Part shown: in pieces, positions 1 through 9,490 of the stretch | Layout of the letters: every line of letters starts with the position of its first letter | How positions within the stretch are numbered: position 1 is the stretch's first letter | Assembly (NCBI RefSeq): GCF_021740465.1 | Contig: NZ_JAIOZR010000018.1 | Coordinates: 1 to 41,866 of the forward strand | DNA: 41,866 nt | From: Chlorobium sp. | GTDB lineage: Bacteria > Bacteroidota > Chlorobiia > Chlorobiales > Chlorobiaceae | Direction: 5' to 3' | Position numbers and translations under genes: made by a program | The notes under the pieces: model-generated | Seen by the model: the letters and a program-made list of their open reading frames with translations, nothing else | Databases searched by the model: none | What the model was told of the DNA's origin: nothing

Positions 1-55
1 ACCTCTAACCGTCTGATTCGTAGTCAGATACTCTATCCAGTTGAGCTACGGGTGC
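1..55 (-). tRNA. tRNA-Arg(ACG), partial at window edge
   Basis: Read on the minus strand, the sequence begins GCACCCGTAGCTCAACTGG, a standard acceptor and D-arm, and continues to an anticodon stem TCTGA/TCAGA with loop CTACGAA. The anticodon ACG (positions 19-21 on the plus strand) reads CGU codons once A34 is deaminated to inosine. The T-arm and 3' acceptor strand lie outside the window. It is the last gene of a leftward tRNA cluster. Confidence 0.93.
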
Positions 56-62
56 AACAGTG

Positions 63-136
63 TAGCGTGTACGGGATTCGAACCCGTGATCTTCGCCTTG
101 AGAGGGCGATGTCCTGGGCCACTAGACGAACACGCC
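63..136 (-). tRNA. tRNA-Glu(CTC)
   Basis: The minus strand folds as a full cloverleaf: acceptor GGCGTGT/ACACGCT with a G-U first pair, D-stem GTCT/GGAC, anticodon stem TCGCC/GGCGA with loop CTCTCAA, and T-stem ACGGG/CCCGT with loop TTCGAAT. The anticodon CTC decodes GAG. No CCA is encoded at the 3' end, so it must be added by nucleotidyltransferase. It lies only 7 bases from the tRNA-Arg gene, which suggests one transcript. Confidence 0.95.
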
Positions 137-177
137 ATGTTACTGTGTGATGCTAAAGAACGATCTGCCTTTCTCAG

Positions 178-251
178 TGGGCCCTGTAGGACTTGAACCT
201 ACGACCCAGCGATTATGAGTCGCTTGCTCTGACCAACTGAGCTAAGGGCCC
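178..251 (-). tRNA. tRNA-Ile(CAT), lysidine-type
   Basis: The minus strand gives acceptor GGGCCCT/AGGGCCC, T-stem GTAGG/CCTAC and an anticodon stem AGCGA/TCGCT with loop CTCATAA. The anticodon is CAT, so Met or Ile2 are both possible. The body (GGGCCCTTAGCTCAGTTGG, and GCGACTCATAATCGC in the anticodon arm) resembles bacterial tRNA-Ile2, whose C34 is changed to lysidine by TilS to read AUA, more than elongator tRNA-Met. CCA is not encoded. It is the first gene of the three-tRNA cluster. Confidence 0.85.
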
Positions 252-276
252 TCAAACCTTCGCTTTAGAGGCTGTT

Positions 277-304
277 AATATAACTTTTGGCTTCGAATTC
301 GCAA
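277..304 (-). promoter_or_regulatory. Candidate sigma70-like promoter of the tRNA cluster
   Basis: On the minus strand a TTGCGA hexamer (299-304) and a TATATT hexamer (277-282) are 16 bases apart. The -10 ends 26 bases before the mature 5' end of tRNA-Ile. The spacing and AT-rich setting between murA and the tRNAs fit a promoter, but this is by eye only. Confidence 0.35.
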
Positions 305-337
305 AACAATAATATTTCTTTCAAAGGTTTTTTGCGA

Positions 338-1612
338 TCAGGAAAACTCCTTGTATTGTTCCCTTGTAATATCGGCTCCGAGAGCGGCGAGCTTCGTTTC
401 GATTTTTTCATATCCCCGATCGAGGTGGTAGACGCGCAGCACTTCGGTAACGCCTTCTGCAACCAGTCCGGCAAGCACCAGACAGGCTGAGGCCCTCAGA
501 TCGGTCGACATGACCTTCGTTCCGGACAGCTTCCGGGTGCCGTGGACGACAGCCTGGTTTTTCCTGATCTCGATGTGCGCTCCGAGACGGTTGAGTTCGG
601 GGATGTGATTGAACCGTTCGTGATAGACCTTGTCGGTAATACGGCTTGTGCCCTCGGCCTGGGTCATGAGCGCAGTCCATTGGGCCTGCATGTCTGTAGG
701 GAACGAAGGATAGGGTTTTGCTGTGACGTCGGTTGCCGCAAGTTTATCAGGGCTTATGAGCGTGATTGAGTCCTCCGTGTGCGAGACGTTGCAGCCGGCA
801 TGGACGAATTTTTTCAGAACGGATTTGAGCTGATCGGCTTCAACTCCTTCGATGGTGATTTCGCCTCCGGTGATGGCGGCAGCTGCAAGCAGGGTGCCGG
901 CTTCGATTCTGTCGAATACGTTGGTGAACTCCACCGCCGCGAGAGACTCGACGCCTTCGATAACCAGTTCGGTGCTTCCTGTTCCGGTGATATTGGCTCC
1001 CATTGCCGAGAGAAAGCGGCAGAGCGTCACGATTTCTGGTTCCGCAGCGGCGTTGGTCAGGGTGGTGGTGCCTTCGGCAAGCACGGCCGCCATCATGGCG
1101 TTCCCGGTTGCCCCGACCGAAGAGATCGGGAAGTCGATATGGGCTCCCTTGAGTTTTCCTCCCGGGGCTTTTGCCGTGATGAAGCCGGTTTCTATGGAGA
1201 TTTCGGCCCCGAGTTTTTCCATGGCCATCAGATGCAGGTCGATCGGCCTCGGCCCGAAAGCGCATCCCCCTGGCAGGGAGACTCTCGCCTCACCGAATCG
1301 GGCGAGCAGCGGTCCGAGCACGTAGATGGAGGCCCGCATTTTTTTGACAAGCTCATAGGGTGCCAGGACGCTTTCGATTTTTCCTGTTGCAACGGTCAGG
1401 GTATTGCCTGAGAACGATGTTTCCGCACCGAGATGGTTGATCAGCTGGGTGAAGGTCCGGATGTCCTGCAGATCGGGAATTCTGTGCAGCGTACAGCACC
1501 CCTCGCTGCTCAGCAGGGTTGCGGCAATGACCGGAAGTGACGAATTTTTCGATCCTGAAGCGGTTACTGTGCCAGTTAAACGTTTTCCGCCCTTTATGAC
1601 AAGCTTGTCCAT
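338..1612 (-). CDS. murA: UDP-N-acetylglucosamine 1-carboxyvinyltransferase (MurA)
   Basis: This is the first committed enzyme of peptidoglycan synthesis. It transfers enolpyruvate from phosphoenolpyruvate to UDP-GlcNAc in the cytoplasm. The 424-residue protein has the usual family length and starts [14 protein letters not shown]. The Lys22-Asn23 pair of the substrate pocket is present ([10 protein letters not shown]), and the catalytic, fosfomycin-reactive cysteine is Cys117 in [15 protein letters not shown]. The C-terminal part carries the conserved [17 protein letters not shown] stretch. An ATG start at 1612 fits the N-terminus of the family. It is divergent from the EnvC-like gene, so cell-wall synthesis and remodelling genes share an intergenic region of about 160 bp. 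The three tRNA genes lie downstream on the same strand. Confidence 0.97.
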   Translation of the reverse strand: MDKLVIKGGKRLTGTVTASGSKNSSLPVIAATLLSSEGCCTLHRIPDLQDIRTFTQLINHLGAETSFSGNTLTVATGKIESVLAPYELVKKMRASIYVLGPLLARFGEARVSLPGGCAFGPRPIDLHLMAMEKLGAEISIETGFITAKAPGGKLKGAHIDFPISSVGATGNAMMAAVLAEGTTTLTNAAAEPEIVTLCRFLSAMGANITGTGSTELVIEGVESLAAVEFTNVFDRIEAGTLLAAAAITGGEITIEGVEADQLKSVLKKFVHAGCNVSHTEDSITLISPDKLAATDVTAKPYPSFPTDMQAQWTALMTQAEGTSRITDKVYHERFNHIPELNRLGAHIEIRKNQAVVHGTRKLSGTKVMSTDLRASACLVLAGLVAEGVTEVLRVYHLDRGYEKIETKLAALGADITREQYKEFS

Positions 1613-1774
1613 GGGTACTGTTGAGTAATGAAAAAACTCATATTTACTTATTTCGATTCAAAAAAAACAGAAAAAAACACCGGTGCCTTTGTTCAGAAGA
1701 AAAAAATTATGATTTACCTTTAAACTGCACGCCGAAAAGGTGTGCTCTTTTACACAAATGCCGGAAAGCATGTT

Positions 1775-3223
1775 ATGTTCATGATGACTCCTGAATCCCC
1801 GTTACCAAGAGTACGCTGTCCGCAAAGTCTTGTCTGTTTTCTGCTTCTGTTTTTTCTGTCGCTTCCCTCTTTCACAGCAGCCTTTTCTGCGCCGGTTGTC
1901 AATACCGAGATACAGAGGATCAAAAGGGAGCGCCAATCGGTTGAAAAGACCCTGAAACGCCTGCAGCAGGAGCTTCGCCTGTACCAGTCGAAACTCAATG
2001 CAGCGTCAAACAAGGAGAAACAGTCGCTGAAAACGCTCGAAAACATACGCCGGCAGATACTGGTTACCGAAAAGCTGATCAGCGAGAACCAGACCTACCT
2101 TGCCACGCTCGACGGGGATATCGACAGTCTTGGCAATGAACTGAGTGTAAACAGGCGGACGCACGCCCGGCTTTCGGATGGTTTTCGCCGTACTGCAGTT
2201 TCCGTATACAAATATGGCCGTAACAGGGAAGCCGAACAGCTGTTCGCCTCGGAGTCGGTCAACGATGCCCTGGTCAGGTCGAAGTATATGGGCTTTTTCT
2301 CCAGAGCGGTCGGCGGAGATGTAGACAAGCTGCAGAAAAGCGCGGCCCGGCTTGAAAATAACCGTGCGGCGCTGCAGCAGCGCTACCGGGAAAAAGCCGC
2401 ACTCGTTCTTGAGCAGGAGCGACAGCTGAAAAATTATGCCCGAAACCGCAAGGAAAAAGAGGTTGCGCTTGTGCAGCTGAAAAAAGACAAGCAGCAGTAT
2501 ACGGCGCAGCTCAACACCGTAAAACAGAAACGGCAGCAACTGCAGTCAAAAATACAGAGCCTGGTCATGGCGGAGCAGAAGGCGGTAGCTGCCGAGACTG
2601 CGCGTCGCCAGCAGCAGCTTGAAGCCCGCCGTCTCGAAGCCAGGAGGCTTGAAGAGCAGCGTCAGATGTCGCAGAAAAAGCCTGAAGCCGAAGGGCCTTC
2701 CGGCAGCGGCAAAAAAACGCCTGCCCGGGTGAAGGCAAAACAGAAAACCTATGCGTCCAGAAAAGAGGTTACCATTGTTCCCGATTACTCTTCGAAAGAC
2801 CTTGAGAGTGTCTCCGCCGATTTCGACAAGGCATATGGTTCACTGCCCTGGCCGGTCAGGGGCGGGGTGGTTTCCCAGAAATTCGGAACCTCGCAGGACC
2901 GGGATCTGAAAATCGTAACCACAAACAACGGTATCGACATATCCGTGCCGGCAGGTACGCCCGTACGGGCCGTATCAGGCGGAAAAGTGGTTCAGATAGC
3001 CTATCTTCCGACGTTCGGCAATATTGTCATTATCCGCCATCCCAATTCATACCTGACGGTCTATGCAAATCTCGGCGGCCTGAATGTGGCGAAAAACGAC
3101 ATCATCAAATCCCAGCAGCTGATCGGTATTTCAGGAAAAATGCCTGAAGGCGGATCGGTTGTCCATTTTGAAATCTGGAAGGGGAAAGTGAAGCAGAACC
3201 CTGAAAGATGGCTCAGAAGATAG
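1775..3223 (+). CDS. EnvC-like murein hydrolase activator, degenerate M23 domain
   Basis: A signal peptide (LVCFLLLFFLSLPSF region) is followed by a long coiled coil rich in Glu, Lys, Gln and Arg (about residues 35-300) and a C-terminal LytM/M23 fold (about 355-482). This is the layout of EnvC/NlpD-type activators of amidases that split septal peptidoglycan. Metal ligands expected in an active M23 peptidase are replaced: the HxGxD histidine is Asn384 in NNGIDI, and the first His of HxH is Val462 in VVHFEI. I infer an activator, not an endopeptidase. The ATG at 1775 is chosen because GGAAAG lies 6 bases upstream; an in-frame GTG at 1742 and ATGs at 1781 and 1784 are alternatives. The next gene begins 6 bases after the stop. 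Confidence 0.88.
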   Translation: MFMMTPESPLPRVRCPQSLVCFLLLFFLSLPSFTAAFSAPVVNTEIQRIKRERQSVEKTLKRLQQELRLYQSKLNAASNKEKQSLKTLENIRRQILVTEKLISENQTYLATLDGDIDSLGNELSVNRRTHARLSDGFRRTAVSVYKYGRNREAEQLFASESVNDALVRSKYMGFFSRAVGGDVDKLQKSAARLENNRAALQQRYREKAALVLEQERQLKNYARNRKEKEVALVQLKKDKQQYTAQLNTVKQKRQQLQSKIQSLVMAEQKAVAAETARRQQQLEARRLEARRLEEQRQMSQKKPEAEGPSGSGKKTPARVKAKQKTYASRKEVTIVPDYSSKDLESVSADFDKAYGSLPWPVRGGVVSQKFGTSQDRDLKIVTTNNGIDISVPAGTPVRAVSGGKVVQIAYLPTFGNIVIIRHPNSYLTVYANLGGLNVAKNDIIKSQQLIGISGKMPEGGSVVHFEIWKGKVKQNPERWLRR

Positions 3224-3229
3224 TATCGA

Positions 3230-3793
3230 ATGGATGTAAAAAAACTATTCCTGACAATTTGGGCGGTACTGTTTTCCTGCCGGAAATTCTGGACGGATTT
3301 TCGGGCCGGTGCGCCGGGCATAGGCGCCAATGTGCTCAAAGAGTACTCCGTGCCGGTCATTGCGATGGTGCAGCTGGTGAAATTTCCCGTTATCGGCACT
3401 CCCCGCCAGGCCATGATTACGGCCATAGCGAGTTTTCTGGCCGATATGGCCGCGATTTATCTTCTGGCCGGCGGAACCATGCGACTGCTTGACAGGGAGA
3501 ACCGCAACGATATCGAAGAGAGCGTTACAGCTCTGACCGGCTTTTCGCTTACCCCGCTCTGGCTTGTCGAGCCGCTCTGTTTCATCGACGGCTGGAACTG
3601 GCTTTTTTCCGCCGCGGCAATCGTTTATGCTATGCTGCTCTGGCGCTGCGGCTTTTTTCTGCTGCTTGAGCGAAAAGCGCCGCCTGCCGGAAGTGCCTTG
3701 CGCAACTCCTCGATTCTGCTTGTTGCGGTTTCAGCGGCGGTTTTTCTGCTTGAAAAAGGTATGTTTCGTTTATTCAAGGGGTTTCCGGTATGA
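3230..3793 (+). CDS. Yip1-like polytopic membrane protein
   Basis: The 187-residue protein has about four to five hydrophobic segments (near residues 40-85, 100-120, 125-150 and 160-178) and a pattern like the Yip1/DUF1282 family: polar N-terminus, then [12 protein letters not shown], then [17 protein letters not shown]. The function of bacterial members is not established. It sits between the murein activator and nadE in a tight operon and overlaps nadE by ATGA. The ATG at 3230 is the first in frame after the preceding stop. The family assignment rests on general resemblance and is moderate. Confidence 0.75.
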   Translation: MDVKKLFLTIWAVLFSCRKFWTDFRAGAPGIGANVLKEYSVPVIAMVQLVKFPVIGTPRQAMITAIASFLADMAAIYLLAGGTMRLLDRENRNDIEESVTALTGFSLTPLWLVEPLCFIDGWNWLFSAAAIVYAMLLWRCGFFLLLERKAPPAGSALRNSSILLVAVSAAVFLLEKGMFRLFKGFPV

Positions 3794-4626
3794 TGCACGC
3801 AAGGGATTTACATCTCGATTACGGGATTGTCGAGGATCTGCTCAAGGCTTTTCTCCTGAATGAAATTCAGAAATTCGGTTTCCGTTCTGTTGTGATCGGA
3901 CTTTCCGGAGGTATCGATTCGGCCGTGGCGGCCGAGCTTGCCGCTCGAACATTCGGGCCGCAGCAGGTGCTTGCCCTCTTGATGCCCTATCGTTCAAGCA
4001 GTTCCGAAAGCGTGGAACATGCCGGTTTGATGGTTTCGAGGCTCGGCATTCGTTCGGAAATTGTCGATATTTCTTCCGCCGTCGATGCGTTTGTCCGCTC
4101 CGTTCCCGAGGAGCAGCGCATGAGAAGGGGCAATATCATGTCGCGTACCAGAATGGTCTATCTGTACGACATTTCTGCAAGAGACGGGAGTCTTGTCGTC
4201 GGCACCAGCAATAAAACAGAACTGCTGCTTGGCTACGGCACCCTGTTCGGCGACATGGCTTCGGCAGTCAATCCTCTTGGTGATCTCTATAAAACCCAAT
4301 TGCGAGGTCTTGCCCGTCATCTCGGCATTCCCGAGCCGCTTGTCGAAAAGGAGCCTTCCGCCGATCTGTGGGAAGGACAGAGTGACGAAGCCGATCTGGG
4401 ATTTTCCTATGAAGATGTTGACGCTCTGCTCTATATGATGCTTGAAAAACGTATGGACCGCCCCTCAATTCTTGCCGAAGGGGTGGATGAGGCTTTTTAT
4501 GACCGGGTCAGAAGCATGGTGGTGCGAAACCAGTACAAGAGAATGATGCCGGTCATCGCAAAGATCTCCAGTCGAACCCCCGGTATCGATTTCCGCTACG
4601 CGAGGGACTGGCAGGAGGTAAAGTAG
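3790..4626 (+). CDS. nadE: NH3-dependent NAD+ synthetase (NadE)
   Basis: The enzyme makes NAD+ from nicotinic acid adenine dinucleotide, ATP and ammonia, the last step of NAD synthesis. The 278-residue protein has the ATP-pyrophosphatase P-loop SGGIDS at residues 39-44, then [21 protein letters not shown], and the [14 protein letters not shown] segment that contacts the nicotinate moiety. There is no N-terminal nitrilase/glutaminase domain, so ammonia is the probable nitrogen donor. Its start codon overlaps the stop of the Yip1-like gene (ATGATG), so translation is probably coupled. It converges with nadB, an early enzyme of the same pathway, across about 110 bp. Confidence 0.96.
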   Translation: MMHARDLHLDYGIVEDLLKAFLLNEIQKFGFRSVVIGLSGGIDSAVAAELAARTFGPQQVLALLMPYRSSSSESVEHAGLMVSRLGIRSEIVDISSAVDAFVRSVPEEQRMRRGNIMSRTRMVYLYDISARDGSLVVGTSNKTELLLGYGTLFGDMASAVNPLGDLYKTQLRGLARHLGIPEPLVEKEPSADLWEGQSDEADLGFSYEDVDALLYMMLEKRMDRPSILAEGVDEAFYDRVRSMVVRNQYKRMMPVIAKISSRTPGIDFRYARDWQEVK

Positions 4627-4634
4627 GAGGGAAG

Positions 4635-4736
4635 GAGTCAGTAGCCGGTAGACAGTAGTCTGAAAAAAACAGAAATACGGGGAATTTCGATTGAGTTCTG
4701 TTTCCTGGCTACCGAATACTGTCTACTGAATACTCT
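4635..4736. repeat. Imperfect inverted repeat between nadE and nadB
   Basis: The gap between the convergent genes contains two related arms built of CAGTAG and GGTAG modules. The left arm (about 4637-4673) holds AGTAGCCGGTAGACAGTAG and ends in AAACAGAA. The right arm (about 4694-4736) reads on the opposite strand as CAGTAGACAGTATTCGGTAG and also ends in AAACAGAA. The arms could fold into a long imperfect hairpin and end transcription from both sides. It looks like a dispersed intergenic repeat type, but no second copy is visible here. Confidence 0.55.
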
Positions 4737-4738
4737 CT

Positions 4739-6334
4739 TCAGAACGACCGCAGCACCGTGTCGATGAGGAAATGCTTGTCGTCCCGCTGTGGGTAGTCGG
4801 TCGTATAGTGCAGCCCCCTTGATTCGCGTCGCTTGATGGCGCCTTCGATGATTAGGCTTGCGACCTTGATGATATTGCGCAGTTCGAGAATCTGCGTGGT
4901 GATTTTTGTTTTTTTGTAATAGGCTTCGGTTTCATCCTTCAGGAAATCGATTCTCCGTTTTGCCCTCTGCAGGCGCAGGTCGCTGCGCACAATGCCCACA
5001 TAATCGTTCATTACTTCCTGTGCCTCGCGCTTGTTGTGCGATACCAGAATCCACTCTTCGGGGTTGACGGTTCCGCTGTCGTCCCAGTCGGGAAAAACCG
5101 TGTCGTTCTGCAGGAGCGGAAGCTGCCGGCGGATATCGGTGAACGAACGCCATGCAAAGACCAGTGCCTCGAGCAGCGAGTTGCTTGCAAGCCGGTTCGC
5201 TCCGTGTACGCCGGTGCAGCCGGTTTCCCCGCACGCGTAGAGGCGGTTGAGGGTTGTCCTGCCCATGTCGTCGGTACGGATGCCGCCGCATGAATAGTGT
5301 GCGGCCGGAACAACAGGGATCATCTCTCTGGTCATGTCGATACCGTACTTCAGACAGGTTTCGTAGATATTGGGAAAGTGTTCCCTGGTTTTTGCCGCAT
5401 CGATGTGGGTGACATCAAGAAAGACGCACTCATCTCCCGATTTTTTGATTTCGGAGTCGATGGCTCTTGCTACAATATCTCTCGGGGCGAGGTTCTGGCG
5501 TTTATCGTACTTGTGCATGAACTCCTGCCCGTTTTTCAGCTTCAGAATACCTCCAAACCCCCTGACGGCTTCCGATATCAGAAACGATTTCGCTTTTGGA
5601 TGGAAGAGCGAGGTGGGATGAAACTGGATGAACTCCATATTGGCTGTTTCCGCTCCCGCTCGGTAGGCCATGGCGACGCCGTCACCGGTTGCTATATCGG
5701 GGTTGGTGGTGTGCTTGTAGACATGGCCGAGCCCTCCCGAAGCAAGCATGGTGATCTTTGCGAGGATTTTTTTCGGTTTGCGCTGCATCGAGTCGAGCAC
5801 ATAGGCACCGTAACAGGTGATGTCGTTGGTCTTGATGCCCAGATGGTGTTCGGTGAGCAGTTCGATTGCGAAGTGGTGCTCGAGCAGCGTGATGTTCGGA
5901 TGGCTGTTCACGCGATCCAGCAGGGCGTTTTCAACTTCACGTCCGGTGGAGTCCTGGGCGTGCACGATTCTGCTGCGGGAGTGCCCGCCCTCCTTGCCGA
6001 GGTGGAGATGGTCGTGGTCGGATGTCGTAAACTGAACACCAAGTTCCGTAAGGCGTTTGATGTGCCGGGGCCCCTCTTCGACCATGATGGCGACCATATC
6101 CCGGTTGCAGAGCCCGGCACCTGCGTTGAGCGTATCCTCGATGTGCAGTTCGGCCTTGTCGCTGCTGTCGATGGTGGCTGCAATGCCACCCTGCGCCCAG
6201 TTGGTGTTCGAGGTGGAGCTCTCCTTTTTGGTGATGATGGTGACTGTTGCATGGTCGGCCATGTGGACAGCGAAATAGAGACCGCCTATGCCACTTCCTA
6301 TAACCAGAATATCGGTATGGATCGCTTCAGTCAT
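4739..6334 (-). CDS. nadB: L-aspartate oxidase (NadB)
   Basis: This flavoenzyme oxidises L-aspartate to iminoaspartate, which NadA condenses with dihydroxyacetone phosphate to give quinolinate. The 531-residue protein opens with the FAD dinucleotide fold ([19 protein letters not shown]). It then has [11 protein letters not shown], the [14 protein letters not shown] active-site loop, [15 protein letters not shown], and the FAD segment [19 protein letters not shown], followed by the helical C-terminal domain of succinate dehydrogenase/NadB flavoproteins. An ATG at 6334 matches the family N-terminus. The DedA gene ends 25 bases upstream on the same strand and may be cotranscribed. In anaerobes fumarate or another acceptor probably replaces oxygen; this is inference. 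Confidence 0.96.
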   Translation of the reverse strand: MTEAIHTDILVIGSGIGGLYFAVHMADHATVTIITKKESSTSNTNWAQGGIAATIDSSDKAELHIEDTLNAGAGLCNRDMVAIMVEEGPRHIKRLTELGVQFTTSDHDHLHLGKEGGHSRSRIVHAQDSTGREVENALLDRVNSHPNITLLEHHFAIELLTEHHLGIKTNDITCYGAYVLDSMQRKPKKILAKITMLASGGLGHVYKHTTNPDIATGDGVAMAYRAGAETANMEFIQFHPTSLFHPKAKSFLISEAVRGFGGILKLKNGQEFMHKYDKRQNLAPRDIVARAIDSEIKKSGDECVFLDVTHIDAAKTREHFPNIYETCLKYGIDMTREMIPVVPAAHYSCGGIRTDDMGRTTLNRLYACGETGCTGVHGANRLASNSLLEALVFAWRSFTDIRRQLPLLQNDTVFPDWDDSGTVNPEEWILVSHNKREAQEVMNDYVGIVRSDLRLQRAKRRIDFLKDETEAYYKKTKITTQILELRNIIKVASLIIEGAIKRRESRGLHYTTDYPQRDDKHFLIDTVLRSF

Positions 6335-6359
6335 AAAATATTATCCCCCGGGTAGTTGT

Positions 6360-6974
6360 TCATGAATGTTTTCCAGGTCTGAGGTGCCGGAGAGCACTAA
6401 GCACGATCAGCACGATGCCGATCATGATGACGATGTGCAGGTAGCTGACGGCTTCAGGGAACATACTTGCTATATAATAACCTGCAAGCGTGAAACAAAG
6501 CACCCAGAGCACGGCTCCGGATACGCTGTAAAAAAGAAACACCCGGTAGGGCATTGCGGCCACTCCGGCGAGCGTTGCCGCAAAACTTCGGACGATGGGC
6601 ACGAATCGTGCAAGGAAAACGGTTTTAGCCCCGTGTTTACGGTAAAAGGCTTCGGTTTTCATGAGATGCTCCCGGTGGAAAAACAGCGTCTCCTGCCGGG
6701 TAAACAGGGTTTTCTGGAGCTGTTTTCCGATCAGGTAACCGGTCGAGTCGCCCAGAACCGCACCGGCGGCAAGGGTTGCAATCACCAGGGTAATATCGAG
6801 GCCCCCGGTTGCTGCGATAAGCCCGGCGGTAATCAGGAGGGAGTCTCCGGGCAGAAAGAATCCCGCGAACAGCCCGGTTTCGGCAAAAATGACGGCAAAA
6901 AGCAGAAGATAACCACCCCAGAGAATGAGCTCGTCGAGGGTGCGGATATTTTGCAGGGAAGCGAGGAGCAGCAT
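6360..6974 (-). CDS. DedA-family (VTT domain) membrane protein
   Basis: The 204-residue protein has the DedA/SNARE-associated (VTT) pattern: an N-terminal hydrophobic stretch with [18 protein letters not shown], the amphipathic region [13 protein letters not shown], and the signature [25 protein letters not shown], followed by two further membrane segments. DedA proteins are inner-membrane proteins linked to undecaprenyl-phosphate or phospholipid translocation and to envelope integrity. The substrate of this member cannot be read from the sequence. It lies upstream of nadB on the same strand with a 25-base gap. Confidence 0.92.
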   Translation of the reverse strand: MLLLASLQNIRTLDELILWGGYLLLFAVIFAETGLFAGFFLPGDSLLITAGLIAATGGLDITLVIATLAAGAVLGDSTGYLIGKQLQKTLFTRQETLFFHREHLMKTEAFYRKHGAKTVFLARFVPIVRSFAATLAGVAAMPYRVFLFYSVSGAVLWVLCFTLAGYYIASMFPEAVSYLHIVIMIGIVLIVLSALRHLRPGKHS

Positions 6975-7025
6975 AGGCGAACAGATGGATACGGAGTTGG
7001 CAGAAAGCTCAGGCTCATGAAACAG

Positions 7026-7064
7026 GCGACGGGGAACAGGCGTCTAAACCATATTCCCCGTCGC
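7026..7064 (-). terminator. Hairpin between the arginine decarboxylase and dedA genes
   Basis: GCGACGGGGA (7026-7035) pairs perfectly with TCCCCGTCGC (7055-7064), giving a 10-bp GC-rich stem and a 19-base loop. It lies 70 bases after the decarboxylase stop codon on the minus strand. Only a short CTGTTT follows on that strand, so it may be a weak terminator or a stabiliser of the mRNA 3' end. Confidence 0.5.
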
Positions 7065-7134
7065 AGATTTTGAGAACCGCCCTGCTTCATGAGAGCTTCG
7101 CCGATAGAGGGCTTCCGGATGGTGCTGTTACTGC

Positions 7135-7680
7135 TCAGGGCAAAAGTACTGCACAGGAGATGACGGTCGTCCAGAGACCGTTTTCCCCTTCAGCCGACTG
7201 TGTGATATTATAGGAGTTGATGATTTTGCCGCTCATCTTGTAGATGCCTTCACGTTCGTCCCAGTCCTTGTTCGGATCGAATTCTATACCGAGGGTTGTG
7301 GCCAGCATCGTTGCTGCAAGGTCCTCTGCATACTCGCCCGACTGTTCGTCGGATTCGCCGAAGGGGTGGTGTTCCGAAAGATAGCCGTACTGTGTGTCGT
7401 CGGCAGGTATGGCTACGCCGACCGAGGAGGCGATAAGGCGATTGTACTCATTGGTCGAGTTGCGTGCCATGACGGCAAAGGTTATCTGACCGGGGGAGAG
7501 CAGCTTCAGTCCCTCCTCGACGCTGATGCGCTGACATTTGGGCGGAAAAATACTTGAAACGGTAACGAGGTTGCATTTTTCGATTTTGGCATCCCTGAGC
7601 GCAAGTTCGAAAGATGAGAGATACTCTTTGTGTCTTCCGACACCTTTGGTGAAGAATACTTTTTTCGGGACGAATGACAA
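7135..7680 (-). CDS. Pyruvoyl-dependent arginine decarboxylase
   Basis: The enzyme converts arginine to agmatine, a first step towards polyamines, with a pyruvoyl group instead of PLP. The 181-residue proenzyme contains the self-cleavage site [12 protein letters not shown] (Ser-Ser at about residues 42-43). Chain cleavage there turns the second serine into the pyruvoyl cofactor and leaves a small beta and a larger alpha subunit. [20 protein letters not shown] and [12 protein letters not shown] match the family, which is best known from archaea, Chlamydia and Chlorobi. It appears to be a single gene, with a hairpin after it and an 80-base gap to tyrS upstream. No other polyamine gene is adjacent. 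Confidence 0.93.
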   Translation of the reverse strand: MSFVPKKVFFTKGVGRHKEYLSSFELALRDAKIEKCNLVTVSSIFPPKCQRISVEEGLKLLSPGQITFAVMARNSTNEYNRLIASSVGVAIPADDTQYGYLSEHHPFGESDEQSGEYAEDLAATMLATTLGIEFDPNKDWDEREGIYKMSGKIINSYNITQSAEGENGLWTTVISCAVLLP

Positions 7681-7763
7681 GGCCGTTCCTCCGGATGAGT
7701 TAGTGTGTGAATAGTTACACTCGCTGTGACGAGTTGATCAATTATAGGAAAAAGCTATGGCAT

Positions 7764-8981
7764 TCAAAACGTTTTTTTCGTGGCTACTTTATAAAACTTT
7801 CTTTTGCCCGCCCTGATGGTTTTCGGCTCGTCGTCGAGTGGAACAAGTGCATTGGTATCGGTGATTTTTTCTTCATCCAACGCTACGGCGTTCTGTTGTA
7901 TCATCCTGCGAGCCTCGCTTTTCGAGGGTGCCGCACCGAGCCTTATCAGGAGGTCGATCACGGGAAAAGACGGTTCGTCGAAGAGGAAGAGTTCGATGTT
8001 GTCCGGGGCTTTTTTCTGCACGAAGACCCGGTCGAAATGCTCTTCGGCTTCACCTGCGGCCGTCAGAGAGTAGTACTGGGCGACGATTTCCCTGGCCAGG
8101 GCGCGTTTTGCTTCCCTCGGATTGCTGGTAAGGTCTTCGAGTACTTCGGCAAGGGGTTGCGATTTCTGCGGTACCAGCAGCCGGCAGTAGGTTTCGATCA
8201 GACTGTCCGGGATGGAGAGCGCCCTGCCGTACATGTCGTTGGGCGTATCATTGAAGCAGATGGCGTTGCCGAGCGATTTCGACATTTTTTCCTTTCCGTC
8301 GGTGCCGACAAGGAGCTCCATGGTTATGCAGACCTGCGGCGCGATGCCGTATTCCCGCTGCAGGTCCCGGCCCACCAGCAGGTTGAATTTCTGGTCGGTA
8401 CCTCCGAGTTCGACATCGTTTTTCAGATGCACCGAGTCCATTCCCTGGGCGAGCGGGTAAAGAAACTCGTGAATGGAGATCGGTTCTCTTGACCGGTAGC
8501 GGCGTTCGAAATCGTCGCGCTCGAGCATCCGCGCAACCGTGTAATGGCTGGAAAGTCTTATGACATCAGAAAAAGTCATCTTTCCAAGCCAGTCGGAGTT
8601 GTAGCAGATGGTGGTTTTTCGGGCGTCGAGGATTTTCGAGGCTTGTTCGAAGTAGCTTTTGCCGTTTTCCCTGGCCTCTTCGGCCGAGAGTTGCGGACGG
8701 GTTTTGCTTTTGCCCGAAGGGTCGCCGATCATGGCGGTGAAGTCGCCGATAATGAGGATCGCCTCGTGGCCGAGATCCTGGAACTCGCGGAGCTTGCGGA
8801 GCACCACGGAGTGCCCGAGGTGCAAGTCGGGCCGCGACGGATCGGCGCCGAGCTTGATTTTCAGCGGTTTGCCCGTCTGCAGGCTGTGCAGCAGCTTTTT
8901 TTCGAGCTCTTCGGTACTGATGATTTCAACGACATTGCCGACGATAATATCAAGCTGTTCCTGTACGGTTGGAAAGCGCAT
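7764..8981 (-). CDS. tyrS: Tyrosyl-tRNA synthetase
   Basis: This class I aminoacyl-tRNA synthetase charges tRNA-Tyr. The 405-residue protein has the HIGH-type motif HLGH at residues 54-57, the tyrosine-binding [24 protein letters not shown] region and a KMSKS loop at 232-236. A C-terminal S4-like RNA-binding domain follows (about 335-400, [22 protein letters not shown]). The length fits the shorter TyrS (TyrZ-like) subgroup. The ATG at 8981 lies 17 bases from the smpB stop, so the gene is probably the last of the mreC-tyrS cluster. No T-box-like leader is seen in that short gap. Confidence 0.97.
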   Translation of the reverse strand: MRFPTVQEQLDIIVGNVVEIISTEELEKKLLHSLQTGKPLKIKLGADPSRPDLHLGHSVVLRKLREFQDLGHEAILIIGDFTAMIGDPSGKSKTRPQLSAEEARENGKSYFEQASKILDARKTTICYNSDWLGKMTFSDVIRLSSHYTVARMLERDDFERRYRSREPISIHEFLYPLAQGMDSVHLKNDVELGGTDQKFNLLVGRDLQREYGIAPQVCITMELLVGTDGKEKMSKSLGNAICFNDTPNDMYGRALSIPDSLIETYCRLLVPQKSQPLAEVLEDLTSNPREAKRALAREIVAQYYSLTAAGEAEEHFDRVFVQKKAPDNIELFLFDEPSFPVIDLLIRLGAAPSKSEARRMIQQNAVALDEEKITDTNALVPLDDEPKTIRAGKRKFYKVATKKTF

Positions 8982-8998
8982 GAATTTTCTTGTTTTGC

Positions 8999-9472
8999 TT
9001 AATAGGATTTTTTTATCTGCTGCAGCTGGCGCTCGCTGTCTCTGGCCTTGATGGTTTCGCGCTTGTCATAGAGTTTTTTGCCTTTGGCCAGCGCGATTTC
9101 GATTTTCAGGATTCCCCGGTCGGTGAAAAATGCCTTGAGGGGAATGAGGGTCAACCCCTTTTCGCTGATTTTCGACTGGAGTTTGCGAATCTCTTCGCGG
9201 TGCAGGAGCAGGCGGCGGCTTCGTTTCGGTTCGAGCTTGTCGAGGGTGTTGTGCTCGTAGGGGGTAATCTGCATGTTTTCGAGCCAGACCTCGCCATGGT
9301 GGATGATCGCGAAGCTCTCGTTGAGACTCGCCTTGCCGAGCCGCACCGATTTCACCTCGCTGCCCAGCAGTTCGATACCGGCAACCACCGTTTCGAGAAT
9401 ATGAAACTCGTAACGGGCCTTCCGGTTCTGTATCGACTGTACATACTGCGGTTTGTCTGTTTTTTTCGCCAA
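8999..9472 (-). CDS. smpB: SsrA-binding protein (SmpB)
   Basis: SmpB binds tmRNA and delivers it to stalled ribosomes for trans-translation. The 157-residue protein has the family core: [27 protein letters not shown] near the N-terminus, [23 protein letters not shown], and [22 protein letters not shown] basic C-terminal tail ([25 protein letters not shown]) enters the decoding centre in known structures. It lies between the FAD oxidase (18 bases upstream) and tyrS. The tmRNA gene itself is not in the window. Confidence 0.97.
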   Translation of the reverse strand: MAKKTDKPQYVQSIQNRKARYEFHILETVVAGIELLGSEVKSVRLGKASLNESFAIIHHGEVWLENMQITPYEHNTLDKLEPKRSRRLLLHREEIRKLQSKISEKGLTLIPLKAFFTDRGILKIEIALAKGKKLYDKRETIKARDSERQLQQIKKSY

Positions 9473-9490
9473 CTCTTTTCTCAGTGTTTT

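Noticed and set aside
178-251. Elongator or initiator tRNA-Met
   Set aside because: The anticodon is CAT, but the acceptor and anticodon-stem sequences match the tRNA-Ile2 pattern; it lacks the three G-C pairs typical of the initiator anticodon stem.
5297-6355. A 352-codon open frame on the plus strand opposite nadB
   Set aside because: It has no recognisable motif and is the complement of a clear, full-length nadB. High-GC third positions keep the opposite strand open.
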